DNA of 64,000 nt, taken from assembly GCF_900102925.1 (NCBI RefSeq), contig NZ_FNKI01000002.1:248001-312000 (forward strand), read 5' to 3'. Shown in pieces: positions 16,993 to 27,198 of this stretch (position 1 is its first letter; each line of letters starts with the position of its first letter). This stretch comes from Flagellimonas zhangzhouensis (GTDB lineage Bacteria > Bacteroidota > Bacteroidia > Flavobacteriales > Flavobacteriaceae). A program made the translations under genes and the position numbers. Under the pieces are notes generated by a model, which worked only from the letters and a program-made list of their open reading frames with translations, ran no database searches and was not told the DNA's origin.

Positions 16993-19764
16993 ATGGCTAA
17001 AATTGTGGGTGTTTTGTTCCTTTTTATATCTGGACATTTCGCAAACGCACAAGAAGCCAATATCACTATTTCTGGGAATGCCAAAACCACTTCCGAATTC
17101 TTCGAGGAACTTGAGGAGGCATCTGGCTATTCGTTTTTTTACCTCAAAGATTGGTTGGGAGACGTTAAGATCGATCAAGATTTTCAAGAGGCATCTTTAT
17201 TCGATATTCTAACCTCGGTATTGTCTGGAACTCAGTTGAACTTTTACATTTCTGAAAAGGAAAATCGTGTTTTTTTATTGCAGAACAGTATTGTTTACGA
17301 TCAACTCCCTGGAAATTTCTTTGGAATAACCGACACCACATCAACCCAAGAGAGTGTAATCGTCAACCAAAATTTACCGCCCCCCGCATTTTATAAAGAG
17401 GCAACAGTGCAAACAGCAAACAAGTTGCCTTTGGTCCGCATTGGTAGGGCAGATAGGCAAGATTTAAAATCGTCCTACAGGTTGTCAGGAAAAGCAATGA
17501 ATTCGAGAACAGGTGAAGCCATTCCTGATTTGGCAATTCGAATAAAGGGGAGTAATAGGGTAGCTATAACAGATGAACAGGGCAATTACAATATTGAGCT
17601 TCCTGCAGGTTATAATGTAATTTCCACAAGTGCGATGGGAATACGGGATATGGAAAGGGAGGTTGTGATGTATAACGATGGAAGCCTTAATCTGAACTTG
17701 GAAGAAAGTTTGGAACAATTGGATGAAGTGGTTTTGGAAGCTGATGCCATCAGAAATGTGCAGGATGCCACAACTGGAAATGAAGAAATTGTATCCGAAG
17801 AGGCAAAAAATATTCCCTTGGTATTGGGGGAACGAAATATTTTGGAAGTGGCAAAAGCACTGCCCGGAATCTCATCGGCAGGTGAGGGAGCATCAGGACT
17901 TAATGTGCGTGGAGGTAAAACAGACCAGAATTTGGTGCTTTTGGATGATGCAGTTATTTATAACCCAACCCACTTTTTTGGCATATTTCAAGCCTTGAAT
18001 CCTTTTACAACCGAGCGGGTAAATATTTATAAAGGAGCACCTCCTGTTGAGTTTGGAGGAAGGCTATCTTCCGTATTTGATATAGAGACCAAGAATGGAA
18101 ATACAGAAAAAATTTCTGGGGAAGGGTCCATTGGTCCGGTAACCGGGAATTTGGCATTGGAGTTTCCTATTAAAAAGGATACCTCTTCATTGATTGTGGG
18201 GGCTAGGGGTGCCTATGCCGATTGGATTCTTCGTTCATTGGATGAGGAGTCATTGAGCAATAGTCAGGCTTCATTTTTTGATGGTATCGTAAAATATCAC
18301 CATAAATTCAACGAGAATAGCGAGATTCGAGGGACCGCTTATTATAGCAAGGACAACTTCAGCATAACATCAGATTCTTTATATAATTATAGTAATCGAC
18401 TTTTTTCGGTGCGTTGGAATCATAAACTAAGTGAAAAAACCAATGGAACCTTATTGGCCGCGAATAGTGATTACCGTTTTGGGATTGATTTTGATGGGGA
18501 ATCGAACAACGATTTCGAATTGGATTACACCATCAACGAATCGGAACTGAAATACAAATTACGTACCCGATTAAATGATAAACATAATTTGGATTATGGG
18601 GTTTCAGCAAAATATTATTCCACAAATCCAGGTAGTATAGATCCCAAGAACAGTGAATCGAATATAACGCCAGTAGACGTAGCTGATGAACAAGGGCTTG
18701 AAGGCGCACTTTTTATTGGGGACGAGTTTAAGATTTCCGATAAATTTTCAGTCGATGTTGGTGCCCGCTACGCTTTTTATGCCGCGATGGGAGAATCGAC
18801 CCAATATCAATATGCAGAAGGCGAACCTAAAAGTGAGTCCACGGTGACCGATACTTTGAATTATAAAAGTGGTGAGTTTATTAAAACCTATGGTGGTCCA
18901 GAGGCAAGAGTTTCGGCCAGATATTTGTTCACTCCCGACTTTTCAATAAAGGCAAGTTTTAATAATGCCTATCAATTCATTCATACCTTATCCAACAATA
19001 CAACGGTTTCTCCGATTGATACTTGGAAATTGTCGGATCTGAACATAAAACCTCAAATGGGCTATCAGGCGGCCTTGGGATTGTATAAAAACTTCAACGA
19101 TAATATGTTCGAAGTAAGTTTGGAAGGCTACTACAAACTCATGGACGATGTACTGGATTTTAAAACCGGTGCAGATCTATTGTTGAATGAGAATGTAGAA
19201 ACAGAGGTTTTGCAAGGAGAAGGAAAAGCCTATGGCGTTGAATTTTTGCTAAAAAAGAACAAGGGCGATTTAAACGGATGGTTGAGTTATACCTATTCCA
19301 GATCGCTTTACAAATTTGATGGTGACTCCAGCGAAGAACGAATAAACAATGGGGAGTTTTTTCCGTCCAATTTTGATAAGCCCCATGACATAAGTCTTAT
19401 CGCCAATTATAGATTAACGAGACGGTTCAGTTTCTCTATGAATTTTGTGTATCAAACAGGAAGACCGATAACCTATCCTGTGGGGACCTTCAGATTCAAC
19501 AATGCCGATTATGTGGTGTTCAGTGATCGAAACAAATATCGTATACCTGATTATTACCGCTTGGATTTAGGTTTCAACATTGAGGGGAACCACAAAAGGA
19601 ACAAATTGGCCCACAGTTTTATTACCATTCAGGTGTACAATGTTTTGGGCAGGAACAACCCTTATTCCGTGTTTTTTGTAACAGAAGACGGAGAGGCCAA
19701 GGCATTGCAAAGCTCCATTTTTGGGATTCCCATCCCTTCCATAACCTACAATTTTAAATTTTAA
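16993..19764 (+). CDS. TonB-dependent outer-membrane receptor with STN domain
   Basis: A 923-residue outer-membrane receptor. The open frame begins at a TTG at 16963, but the ATG at 16993 was chosen because it starts directly with the signal peptide (MAKIVGVLFLFISGHFANAQ). Domain order: STN (secretin/TonB short N-terminal domain, about 25-110), a spacer, a carboxypeptidase-regulatory-like beta domain (about 165-245), the plug (about 275-390, with LNVRGGKTDQNLVLLDDAVIYNP) and the barrel ending in ITYNFKF. The STN domain could contact an anti-sigma factor, but none is encoded nearby. The stop overlaps the next ATG (TAATG), so it is coupled to the DUF4249 genes, which replace the usual SusD partner. 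Confidence 0.92.
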   Translation: MAKIVGVLFLFISGHFANAQEANITISGNAKTTSEFFEELEEASGYSFFYLKDWLGDVKIDQDFQEASLFDILTSVLSGTQLNFYISEKENRVFLLQNSIVYDQLPGNFFGITDTTSTQESVIVNQNLPPPAFYKEATVQTANKLPLVRIGRADRQDLKSSYRLSGKAMNSRTGEAIPDLAIRIKGSNRVAITDEQGNYNIELPAGYNVISTSAMGIRDMEREVVMYNDGSLNLNLEESLEQLDEVVLEADAIRNVQDATTGNEEIVSEEAKNIPLVLGERNILEVAKALPGISSAGEGASGLNVRGGKTDQNLVLLDDAVIYNPTHFFGIFQALNPFTTERVNIYKGAPPVEFGGRLSSVFDIETKNGNTEKISGEGSIGPVTGNLALEFPIKKDTSSLIVGARGAYADWILRSLDEESLSNSQASFFDGIVKYHHKFNENSEIRGTAYYSKDNFSITSDSLYNYSNRLFSVRWNHKLSEKTNGTLLAANSDYRFGIDFDGESNNDFELDYTINESELKYKLRTRLNDKHNLDYGVSAKYYSTNPGSIDPKNSESNITPVDVADEQGLEGALFIGDEFKISDKFSVDVGARYAFYAAMGESTQYQYAEGEPKSESTVTDTLNYKSGEFIKTYGGPEARVSARYLFTPDFSIKASFNNAYQFIHTLSNNTTVSPIDTWKLSDLNIKPQMGYQAALGLYKNFNDNMFEVSLEGYYKLMDDVLDFKTGADLLLNENVETEVLQGEGKAYGVEFLLKKNKGDLNGWLSYTYSRSLYKFDGDSSEERINNGEFFPSNFDKPHDISLIANYRLTRRFSFSMNFVYQTGRPITYPVGTFRFNNADYVVFSDRNKYRIPDYYRLDLGFNIEGNHKRNKLAHSFITIQVYNVLGRNNPYSVFFVTEDGEAKALQSSIFGIPIPSITYNFKF

Positions 19765-21077
19765 TGAAGCTTTATAAATATTTATATAAATGTGTTTTTG
19801 CACTAGTTCTTTTAACATGCTTTGTGGCCTGTTTAGAGGAGTTGGATATTGACACATTGGGTGATACATCTGCTAGTGATTTATTGGTGGTCGAAGCAGT
19901 GCTAACCGACGAACTCAAAACCCAGACCGTATTTCTGAGTCGAAGTGATTCCCGATTGGATTTGGAAACTGATACAATTTATAATCCATACCTTACCCCC
20001 GGGGCAACACCCTACGATTCGGTAACAGTGGAATCAGCTGCTACGGTAAAACTTTTGGGAACAGATGGTTCTGAAGTTATGTTCACCGAAGGGGAACCTG
20101 GAAAATATTATTCAAATACTCCATTTGCGTTGGCCATGGGCACACAGTATCAACTGGATATCACTACAAGTTCTGGAGACGGCTATCTATCAGACCCCAT
20201 CGAAGTTGTGGGAACGGCGGGGATAACAGATGTGTATGCGGAAAGAATGATCAATGATATTGGTGTTGAAGGAGTCGCTATATATGTAGATAGTGAACCG
20301 CTTTCAGGAGACTCCCAATATTATAGGTTTGCTTACGATGAAACCTATAAGATTGAAGCCCCTCTTTGGAACCCATATGATTTTAAACTCACCAATTACG
20401 ATAATACCACCAGTCCACCTACCTATAATTTGGAAATAGTTGAACGAGAAGTTCAGAACAAGATCTGTTACAACACCGTTTCATCAAATAGCATAAACGT
20501 GCTGAGTGTCGCAGGGAACTCATCCGCAAATATTAACAGGCACTTGGTGCGATTTATCAGCAGGGAAAATTTCATCATTGCCCAACGCTACAGCATTTTG
20601 GTGAAGCAATTTGTGGAATCCCAAGACGCAAACTCCTATTTTGAAATACTAAAAGATTTTTCCCAATCCGAAAGTTTATTCTCCCAAGTGCAAACCGGGC
20701 CAATTTATTCCAATGTATATCGAAAAGATGGTGCCGAAGAAAGTGTATTGGGTTATGTGGAAGCGGTTGGAGCTACAGAACAACGATTGTTCTTTAATTA
20801 TGAAGATTTCTTTCCAGATGAGGAAAAACCTTCTTATGCCTTTGATTATGATTGTGGTTTTGAAACAGCCTTATTATATAATCCAGAGCCGCCGCCAGCA
20901 TGCCCACAGGGATTACTGGATCGAATAGAAGCTAATATTGTTACCTACTATTCCGAATACGAGGAGAGTTTGGTGCCAGATGCATCATGTCCTGGGCCAT
21001 ATGTTTTTGTGCCGAAACTTTGTGGGGATTGTACTTTATTGGGAGCGAATGTTGTACCAGATTTTTGGGAGGAATGA
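19764..21077 (+). CDS. DUF4249 family lipoprotein (copy 1)
   Basis: A 437-residue secreted lipoprotein with lipobox VACLEE. Conserved family segments include LVVEAVLTDELKTQTVFLSRS, YRFAYDETYKIEAP, RYSILVKQFVESQ and ESLFSQVQTGPIYSNV. Two cysteine-rich features are present: CYNTVSSNS, and a C-terminus with CPGPYVFVPKLCGDC ending in FWEE. DUF4249 proteins in Bacteroidota lie next to TonB receptors and are thought to act as surface partners of the receptor; the ligand is unknown. It overlaps the receptor gene by one base and the next copy by four. Confidence 0.9.
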   Translation: MKLYKYLYKCVFALVLLTCFVACLEELDIDTLGDTSASDLLVVEAVLTDELKTQTVFLSRSDSRLDLETDTIYNPYLTPGATPYDSVTVESAATVKLLGTDGSEVMFTEGEPGKYYSNTPFALAMGTQYQLDITTSSGDGYLSDPIEVVGTAGITDVYAERMINDIGVEGVAIYVDSEPLSGDSQYYRFAYDETYKIEAPLWNPYDFKLTNYDNTTSPPTYNLEIVEREVQNKICYNTVSSNSINVLSVAGNSSANINRHLVRFISRENFIIAQRYSILVKQFVESQDANSYFEILKDFSQSESLFSQVQTGPIYSNVYRKDGAEESVLGYVEAVGATEQRLFFNYEDFFPDEEKPSYAFDYDCGFETALLYNPEPPPACPQGLLDRIEANIVTYYSEYEESLVPDASCPGPYVFVPKLCGDCTLLGANVVPDFWEE

Positions 21078-22414
21078 GATGGAAAGGGAGAATATATAAC
21101 GTGATTTTTGGCTTGGTCTTGCTCATTGGGCTAAGTGCATGCATAAAAGAATTGGAAATTGAGACCCTGGGTGGTGATGGAGCGGGAATGTTGGTGGTGG
21201 AAGCAAAATTCACTGATGAGCTCAAAACGCAAACCGTTTATTTGAGTCGAAGCGATTCGCGAACTGATTTGGTTACAGACACCGTTTGGAACCCATACAT
21301 TCCTTTGGGGAGCAGACCGTTTGACTCTGTTACCGTAGAGTCTGGGGCCAGTCTCAAATTGGTGTCGAATACAGGAACCGAATACAATTTTACCGAAGAC
21401 GGTGAGGGACAATATTTTTCGACCGACCCTTTCGCATTGGAAATGAATATGGAGTATACCTTACAAATAGCTACCCAATCTGGATCGGAATATGTTTCCG
21501 ATACCATACGGCTTGCAGGTTCCTCCGAAATTAGTGGACTCTATGCCGAAAAGGCCATCAGCGAGACAGGAGTGGAAGGCGTGGCCATTTATATGGACAG
21601 TGATCCTAGTGAGGGTAGTCCAGAACACTATCGGTACGCTTTTGAGGAGACCTACAAAGTGGTGGCGCCTGACTGGCAAGAATATGATTTTCGATTGACG
21701 GATTATGATCCCTGCGCCCTGCCTGTGCCGACCTATAACTTGGAGATTGTACCTCGGGAAGTAGAGAACAAAACCTGCTACAATACGGTCTATTCTACTT
21801 CCATAGATTTGTTGAGCACGAATACAACCAACTCATCAAAGGTGTCAAGGAAAATGGTGCGGTTTATAGGGAAAGACAATTTTATCATCTCCCACCGGTA
21901 CAGCATTTTGGTGAAGCAATATGTGCAATCCACTGAAGCGAATACATATTATGGGATCTTAAAGGAATTTTCAGAATCCGAAAGCCTGTTTTCCGGGATT
22001 CAACCAGGGGCATTATACGCCAATGTGAGAAGGGCAGATGGACAGGAAGAAAATGTTTTGGGGTATGTGGAGGCCACCACGGTGACCGAACAACGCTTGT
22101 TCTTTAACTACGAGGATTTTTTTCCTGGAGAGGAATTGCCGCCCTATGCTTTTGGGTGGTATGATTGTCATCCAATTTCAACCAATGAAACACATCCTTC
22201 CTATTGTTTAACAGGGGTCTCAACAGGAAATGGTGGCTGCCCACAATCCATTATTGAGCAAGTGAACATAGGGTTGATCAGTTATTATGGCCCTTATGAT
22301 GAAAATATAGCGTCGATTTTTTCGTGTGAGGGTCCCTATCTTTTTGTACCCCGATTGTGTGGGGATTGTACCCTTTTGGGAGATACCGTTGTACCAGAAT
22401 TTTGGGAGGAATGA
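21074..22414 (+). CDS. DUF4249 family lipoprotein (copy 2)
   Basis: A 446-residue lipoprotein. The frame is open for 29 codons upstream inside copy 1, but the ATG at 21074, overlapping the previous stop as ATGA, gives the expected signal with lipobox LSACIK. It is closely related to copy 1: KTQTVYLSRSDSRTDL, IYMDSDPSEGSPEHYRYAFEETYK, RYSILVKQYVQS, FNYEDFFPGEELPPYAF, and a C-terminus with LCGDCTLLG and FWEE. Copies 1 and 2 are nearest relatives, so the duplication is fairly recent. Probably the second surface component of the same TonB receptor system. Confidence 0.9.
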   Translation: MRWKGRIYNVIFGLVLLIGLSACIKELEIETLGGDGAGMLVVEAKFTDELKTQTVYLSRSDSRTDLVTDTVWNPYIPLGSRPFDSVTVESGASLKLVSNTGTEYNFTEDGEGQYFSTDPFALEMNMEYTLQIATQSGSEYVSDTIRLAGSSEISGLYAEKAISETGVEGVAIYMDSDPSEGSPEHYRYAFEETYKVVAPDWQEYDFRLTDYDPCALPVPTYNLEIVPREVENKTCYNTVYSTSIDLLSTNTTNSSKVSRKMVRFIGKDNFIISHRYSILVKQYVQSTEANTYYGILKEFSESESLFSGIQPGALYANVRRADGQEENVLGYVEATTVTEQRLFFNYEDFFPGEELPPYAFGWYDCHPISTNETHPSYCLTGVSTGNGGCPQSIIEQVNIGLISYYGPYDENIASIFSCEGPYLFVPRLCGDCTLLGDTVVPEFWEE

Positions 22415-23766
22415 TTAGTATGGCAAAATACATATCAACTGTAGTTATTCCACTTATGGTAATTTCTTGTGTGGAACCTTTTGATGCCGCTTCAGAAATC
22501 GAAACTGGTGGTGATTTGGAAGGTGCTTTGATTGTTGAATCGAATATTACCAATGTAGAAAAAACGCAAAAAGTATATCTGAGCCGCATGCAGCGGGTTG
22601 AAAGTGATAGTACGGTAAATGTGGAAGAAGAAAGGTTGTTCAATGCAACCACACCTATAATAATTGAGCGAGGTCTTGAAACAAATTATGAAAGTGGAGC
22701 ACAAGTGGTGGTAACGGATAACAATGGTAATAGTTATGTATTTCAAGAAACCGAAGAGGGTACTTACGAATCAGAAATTGCCTTTGCGGCCATGCCCAAT
22801 ACATCCTATCAATTAGCAATTACTACAGCGGATGGTGAGCACTATGAATCAGAGGCCATGGAAACTCCAGAAGTAGCACTCATTGATAATCTGTATGTGG
22901 AACGCATGGAAAGTGGAAGCGGACAGGATGGAGTGGGCATTTTTGTAGATGCCTCATTCTCTGACGGTGGCGCAAAATTATTGCGGTACAATTACGAGGA
23001 AACCTATAAAATTATTGCCCCAAAATGGACCGCGTTTGAATTTGAAATTATAAGAGAAGATAGAGAGCAAATAGAATACAGCAATGGAGAAACGGAGGTT
23101 TTGCATCCAGACGTTCGATTAGTGCCAAGAGCTAGAGAGGAAAGGGTATGCTATAGAACTGATTTGTCCAACGAAGAAGTGCTTCTCAATGCCAATGTGT
23201 TAAGTGGAACAGTTGCCAAAAAAAATCTCGTACGTTTTATCAGCAATCAAAACCCTATAATTTCCCATCGCTACAGTATTTTGGTAAAACAAATGGCAGT
23301 GTCGGCCAAATCCTATGAGTTTTATGAGCGTTTGGTGGCTTTTTCGCAGAGCGAGTCCTTGTTCAGTCAAATTCAACCAGGTAGATTGGAAGGCAATGTT
23401 TTGGATGTGGATGGAAGCACTACAGTAATTGGCTTTTTTGACGTAAGTACCGAGGTGCAACAGCGCCTTTATTTCAATTATGAGGACCTGTTTCCCGGAG
23501 AACCTTTACCACCGTATTTTGGAGAATTTGATTGTGAAAGACCAGTTTCTCCACAAATTCCTAATCCTGAAAGGGATGGACCTACTCCGCCGTTGGATAA
23601 ATGTCCACAAGATTTAATAACTCGGGTTAAACTAGGTTTGGTAGAATATTGGGAAGATAATTATGATCCAGGATTATGCGAAGGGCCTTATTGGGTGGTT
23701 CCGGCCATTTGTGGTGATTGCAATGTAGTTGGAAGTAACATAGTACCCGATTTTTGGGAAGAATAA
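22411..23766 (+). CDS. DUF4249 family lipoprotein (copy 3)
   Basis: A 451-residue lipoprotein starting at an ATG that overlaps the previous stop (ATGA); an ATG three codons later (22420) is an alternative start. Lipobox VISCVE. It keeps the family landmarks TQKVYLSRMQRV, RYNYEETYKIIAPKW, RYSILVKQMAVS, ESLFSQIQPGRLEGNV and a C-terminus with ICGDC and PDFWEE. It has diverged from copies 1 and 2 by an extra acidic segment after the strand repeats (about 55-75). Ten bases separate its stop from the next ATG. Confidence 0.9.
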   Translation: MISMAKYISTVVIPLMVISCVEPFDAASEIETGGDLEGALIVESNITNVEKTQKVYLSRMQRVESDSTVNVEEERLFNATTPIIIERGLETNYESGAQVVVTDNNGNSYVFQETEEGTYESEIAFAAMPNTSYQLAITTADGEHYESEAMETPEVALIDNLYVERMESGSGQDGVGIFVDASFSDGGAKLLRYNYEETYKIIAPKWTAFEFEIIREDREQIEYSNGETEVLHPDVRLVPRAREERVCYRTDLSNEEVLLNANVLSGTVAKKNLVRFISNQNPIISHRYSILVKQMAVSAKSYEFYERLVAFSQSESLFSQIQPGRLEGNVLDVDGSTTVIGFFDVSTEVQQRLYFNYEDLFPGEPLPPYFGEFDCERPVSPQIPNPERDGPTPPLDKCPQDLITRVKLGLVEYWEDNYDPGLCEGPYWVVPAICGDCNVVGSNIVPDFWEE

Positions 23767-23775
23767 AAGAATAGT

Positions 23776-25542
23776 ATGAAAAAACAGCTTGCACTTTTTT
23801 GGATATTGTTAAGTGTCGCCAGTTTGGCAAGGGCACAATACGTGATAAAGGATAATTCGGAACTGCTGAATTTGAAAAAGCTACCGCAGGAAAAGGTGTA
23901 TTTAAACCACACAGGACCTGTTGTTTTTGCTGGGGAGTATATAAACTATGCCTTCTATAATTTCAATGCACAAAACAGTAGGTTGAGCACTATTAGCGAT
24001 ATTGGCTATGTGGCGTTGGTGAACGAACAAAAGGAATATGTGCTTGAACAAAAAATTAGATTGACCAACGCAAAGGGGCAAGGTGATTTTTTTATCAATA
24101 CCGATGTGCCCTCTGGAAATTACAAACTTTTGGCCTATACCCAATGGATGAAAAATAATGGGTTAAAACAGGTATATAAAGATGATATCGTTGTGATTAA
24201 TCCCTATCAAGTGGATCAAGGTGCCCTTATTGGTGATGTTTCTGACAACCAAACAGAAGCATTAAAAGTGCAACCCGTGGATTCTTCCATGATTCTAATT
24301 CAATTGGATAAAAATATCCATCAGCCAAGAGAAAAGGTCGTGCTCAACATCAAAAATTATAAGGCGAAATTGGGACATGGCAACTACACCTTAAAAGTCC
24401 AGCAAAAAGAGGCGATTCAGGCACAACCAGTTATGAATGCGATGGAGTTTGGAACAACATATATGGGTGTGGATGGTGAGTTACTAAAAAAAGCGGGCGA
24501 TAGTCTTTACCTTCCCGAGCAGCGAGGAGAACTTTTGTACGGAACCGTTAAAAATAATGACGGCCCTGTTGCCAATGCCGATGTTGTGGTTTCGATTCCA
24601 GGAGAGGAGTTTTTAACCAAATTTGCGGTAACCGATGAATCGGGCAATTTTTATACCTATCTGAAAAAACAGTACAAAACACCCCGAGCCATCATTCAAG
24701 TACTTAACGGTGATAAGAATATGGTGGTAGAGCAGCGCTATGCTTCAAAATTGGATGTTAGCGGATTGAACTTTGGGAATTTTCATCTTAAACCTGAGTA
24801 TAGGGATGAAATTATTGGGCGAAGTGTGCACAATCAGTTAGAAAATCAATTCTTCTCGGCAAAACCAGATTCAGTATTGTTGGGATTTCCTATTGACCCA
24901 TTCGATGGCGGAATGCCTGAAACTTTGCGATTGGACGAATACACCCAGTTTCCAACTTTTGAAGAGACCTTGGTGGAATTGTTCAGCTTTGCGGGATATC
25001 GTAACAATGGAAAAGGCAACGATTATATCCGAGTGGCACAAGATTTTGAGACTTATGACGAAGCCAACAATTTTGATCCTGCCATCGTAGTAATAGATGG
25101 AGTTTTTATTCCGAACCATGAGGCTATCAAGGAGTTTGATGCACGAAAAATTGAGACCATCAGTTTGGTGCGTGACCAATTTGTATTATTGGGCAAAAGT
25201 TATCAGGGGATGTTGTACGTGAAAACGTATGACGGAGATTTCTATCAAAATTATCAGCCAGAAGTGGGTGTAAATGTGGACATTAAAAAGCCGTTGGACA
25301 ATAAAAACTATTACAAGCAATTTTATGCAGAGAATGATAGTTTGGGTTATGGGAGCATTCCAGATTACAGAAGGCTACTTCTTTGGGAACCCCATGTTGA
25401 AGTTAAGGATGAAGAATTACAATTCGAGTTTTACACCTCCGACCTTACTGGCGAGTTCGAGGTGGTTTTTGATGGATTCACTACCTATGGAAAACCTATT
25501 TCGTTTAAAAAGATTTTCGTGGTAAGAGAAGAGAATCAATAA
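23776..25542 (+). CDS. Large secreted MG/A2M-like beta-sandwich protein
   Basis: A 588-residue protein with a Sec signal (MKKQLALFWILLSVASLARAQ). The sequence LPQEKVYLNHTGPVVFAGEYINYAFYN resembles the MG2-type opening of alpha-2-macroglobulin-like proteins (EKVYL, FAGE and INY are the key parts). Further beta-rich segments follow (DVPSGNYKLLAYTQWMKN, REKVVLNIKNY, GTVKNNDGPVANADVVVSIPG). There is no thioester motif. Genes of this kind follow DUF4249 genes in Bacteroidota. An auxiliary role at the outer membrane with the TonB receptor is inferred from this order. It is 10 bases behind copy 3. Confidence 0.75.
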   Translation: MKKQLALFWILLSVASLARAQYVIKDNSELLNLKKLPQEKVYLNHTGPVVFAGEYINYAFYNFNAQNSRLSTISDIGYVALVNEQKEYVLEQKIRLTNAKGQGDFFINTDVPSGNYKLLAYTQWMKNNGLKQVYKDDIVVINPYQVDQGALIGDVSDNQTEALKVQPVDSSMILIQLDKNIHQPREKVVLNIKNYKAKLGHGNYTLKVQQKEAIQAQPVMNAMEFGTTYMGVDGELLKKAGDSLYLPEQRGELLYGTVKNNDGPVANADVVVSIPGEEFLTKFAVTDESGNFYTYLKKQYKTPRAIIQVLNGDKNMVVEQRYASKLDVSGLNFGNFHLKPEYRDEIIGRSVHNQLENQFFSAKPDSVLLGFPIDPFDGGMPETLRLDEYTQFPTFEETLVELFSFAGYRNNGKGNDYIRVAQDFETYDEANNFDPAIVVIDGVFIPNHEAIKEFDARKIETISLVRDQFVLLGKSYQGMLYVKTYDGDFYQNYQPEVGVNVDIKKPLDNKNYYKQFYAENDSLGYGSIPDYRRLLLWEPHVEVKDEELQFEFYTSDLTGEFEVVFDGFTTYGKPISFKKIFVVREENQ

Positions 25543-25579
25543 TCGTATTTTTATAGCACTAAACTTAAAATAAGGTCAT

Positions 25580-26020
25580 ATGAAAACTTTTAGAACCCTT
25601 TTGTTGCTGAGTGCTATTTTCTTCTTTTCAACCTCCCAAACCTTTGGTCAAGACAAATTGGATGCTGAAATTGTTTCAGACCTTTCGGCAACCAAACAAT
25701 ATGCCTTTGGGGTGAGCCAAGAACTTCATTTTAGAGGGGTTTTGGGTATGTATGACAGACTTGTAGATAGTGGTGTTGAAGTAACCGATTACGAAATTGT
25801 TGTAAAAGGCAAGGTAGTAAAGCAATTGGTAAAGGGCTCCGAGTTGGAAACCTTATTTCAAAAATACAAAGGGAAAGTTCGAGTTAGCGTTTGTAGTGTG
25901 GCCATGGAAAAACTTGGCGTTACCGAAGGCCAGTTGGCAGAGGGAATGGAGCCAGTGGTTACCTATTCTGTCCGATTGCTGCAACTGCAAGCCAAAGGTT
26001 ATAGTACCTTATTTTATTAA
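25580..26020 (+). CDS. Exported DsrE-like protein
   Basis: A 146-residue protein with a Sec signal peptide (MKTFRTLLLLSAIFFFSTSQTFGQ). The mature part has the alternating beta-alpha pattern of the DsrE/YchN fold, with a lone Cys in KVRVSVCSVAMEKLG where DsrE proteins often have their reactive cysteine. Assignment to the DsrE family is by pattern and is moderate. It lies 37 bases behind the MG-like gene and is the last gene in this direction, so it may still belong to the TonB operon. Confidence 0.6.
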   Translation: MKTFRTLLLLSAIFFFSTSQTFGQDKLDAEIVSDLSATKQYAFGVSQELHFRGVLGMYDRLVDSGVEVTDYEIVVKGKVVKQLVKGSELETLFQKYKGKVRVSVCSVAMEKLGVTEGQLAEGMEPVVTYSVRLLQLQAKGYSTLFY

Positions 26021-26029
26021 AAAGTATTG

Positions 26030-27064
26030 CTATAAGCTCCAACCAATCATCGTTTGGAAAATATAGTCGGTTTGACTGGCACTATCCACAGCTTGGTTAT
26101 CGTAATTCAGTGTAACTCCCAGATTGATATAGAAATCCAAAGGTAGGTCGTATTTTATATCAAAATTAAAATCGAAACGCCACCTTCCCGATTCCGATAA
26201 GCTTGGATAAAGGATGCCTCGCGTCAACAAGCTGAGGTCGCCCATATCGTATAAATTCAATTCAGAGCCCAAAAAGGCTTCGGTACTGTTGTTTGTGATA
26301 TCGTTGCCATCAACAGAAAAATTTTCGTTGTTGAAGGATGCACCTCCTTGTAATCCCCAGTAAAAACTATTTGTCTGCACCAGATATTTGCCTAAACCGA
26401 CCCTTCCCAAAGTACGCAAGTTGATATTCTGTTCCGTATTGGATAGCCAAGAAACTTCTGCCAGCGTAAACCAATTCTTTTTTAAATAATATTTGTAGCC
26501 TAATGATGCATCGACTCTTTTAACGGAGTTAGTGTTGTTTTTACTGGAGCGTACATCGTTGTAATTGGCACTCGCTTCCCAACGTCTAGCCCTGTACCCC
26601 AATAAACTCCGGACGCTTAATTGGGATAGATCATCCGCCTTGGTGTAATTGTATCCAACACTTAATGAGGCTGAAAGATTGCTTAAAAAACTCCCTTGAA
26701 CTTCCTTGAGATACACCAAATCATTTTTTAAAACGGTTGCCAAAGTATCCGATGTGCTTATAATGGCAATACGTGAAGTATCCACGCTTTTTAAAATTCC
26801 GTTATATCGAGTTCCCGATCTAACGGTTATCATGAATTCATTTTGGGTATCAATTGATCTAATTTTTTCCCATTCAATTTTAAAATCACTATCGCTATAA
26901 TCGGTTTCAATGGTAATAACGCCTTGTTTCAACTCCTTTAATTCTCCCACAATCATATCGTTGTTCACAAGTACAAGCGAATCGATTTGGGCACTCATAT
27001 TGGATAATTGGAAAAAAAGAATAAAAGGTGCAATGTAGCTAAGCTTCAAATTTGATGTACTCAT
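26030..27064 (-). CDS. DUF481-type outer-membrane beta-barrel protein
   Basis: A 344-residue protein with a signal peptide ending near MSAQ. The N-terminal part (QIDSLVLVNNDMIVGELKELKQGVITIETDYSD) contains repeated small beta motifs. The second part is a run of amphipathic strands with aromatic ends (YNYTKADDLSQLSVRS, RRWEASANYNDVRSS, LGYKYYLKKNWFTLAEVSW) that fits the DUF481 barrel. Function of the family is unknown. It converges on the DsrE-like gene with only nine bases between stops. Confidence 0.8.
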   Translation of the reverse strand: MSTSNLKLSYIAPFILFFQLSNMSAQIDSLVLVNNDMIVGELKELKQGVITIETDYSDSDFKIEWEKIRSIDTQNEFMITVRSGTRYNGILKSVDTSRIAIISTSDTLATVLKNDLVYLKEVQGSFLSNLSASLSVGYNYTKADDLSQLSVRSLLGYRARRWEASANYNDVRSSKNNTNSVKRVDASLGYKYYLKKNWFTLAEVSWLSNTEQNINLRTLGRVGLGKYLVQTNSFYWGLQGGASFNNENFSVDGNDITNNSTEAFLGSELNLYDMGDLSLLTRGILYPSLSESGRWRFDFNFDIKYDLPLDFYINLGVTLNYDNQAVDSASQTDYIFQTMIGWSL

Positions 27065-27198
27065 ATAAAACGGTTTTTGGATGGACCAATTTGGTCAACC
27101 AATTAAAAATGAGGGGGAATTGTGGGGGAAGATCGATGTTTGTCTCCTATAAATATATCTTGAAAATTTGTGGTTTGAAAATGTGGGAGTATAAGAAA

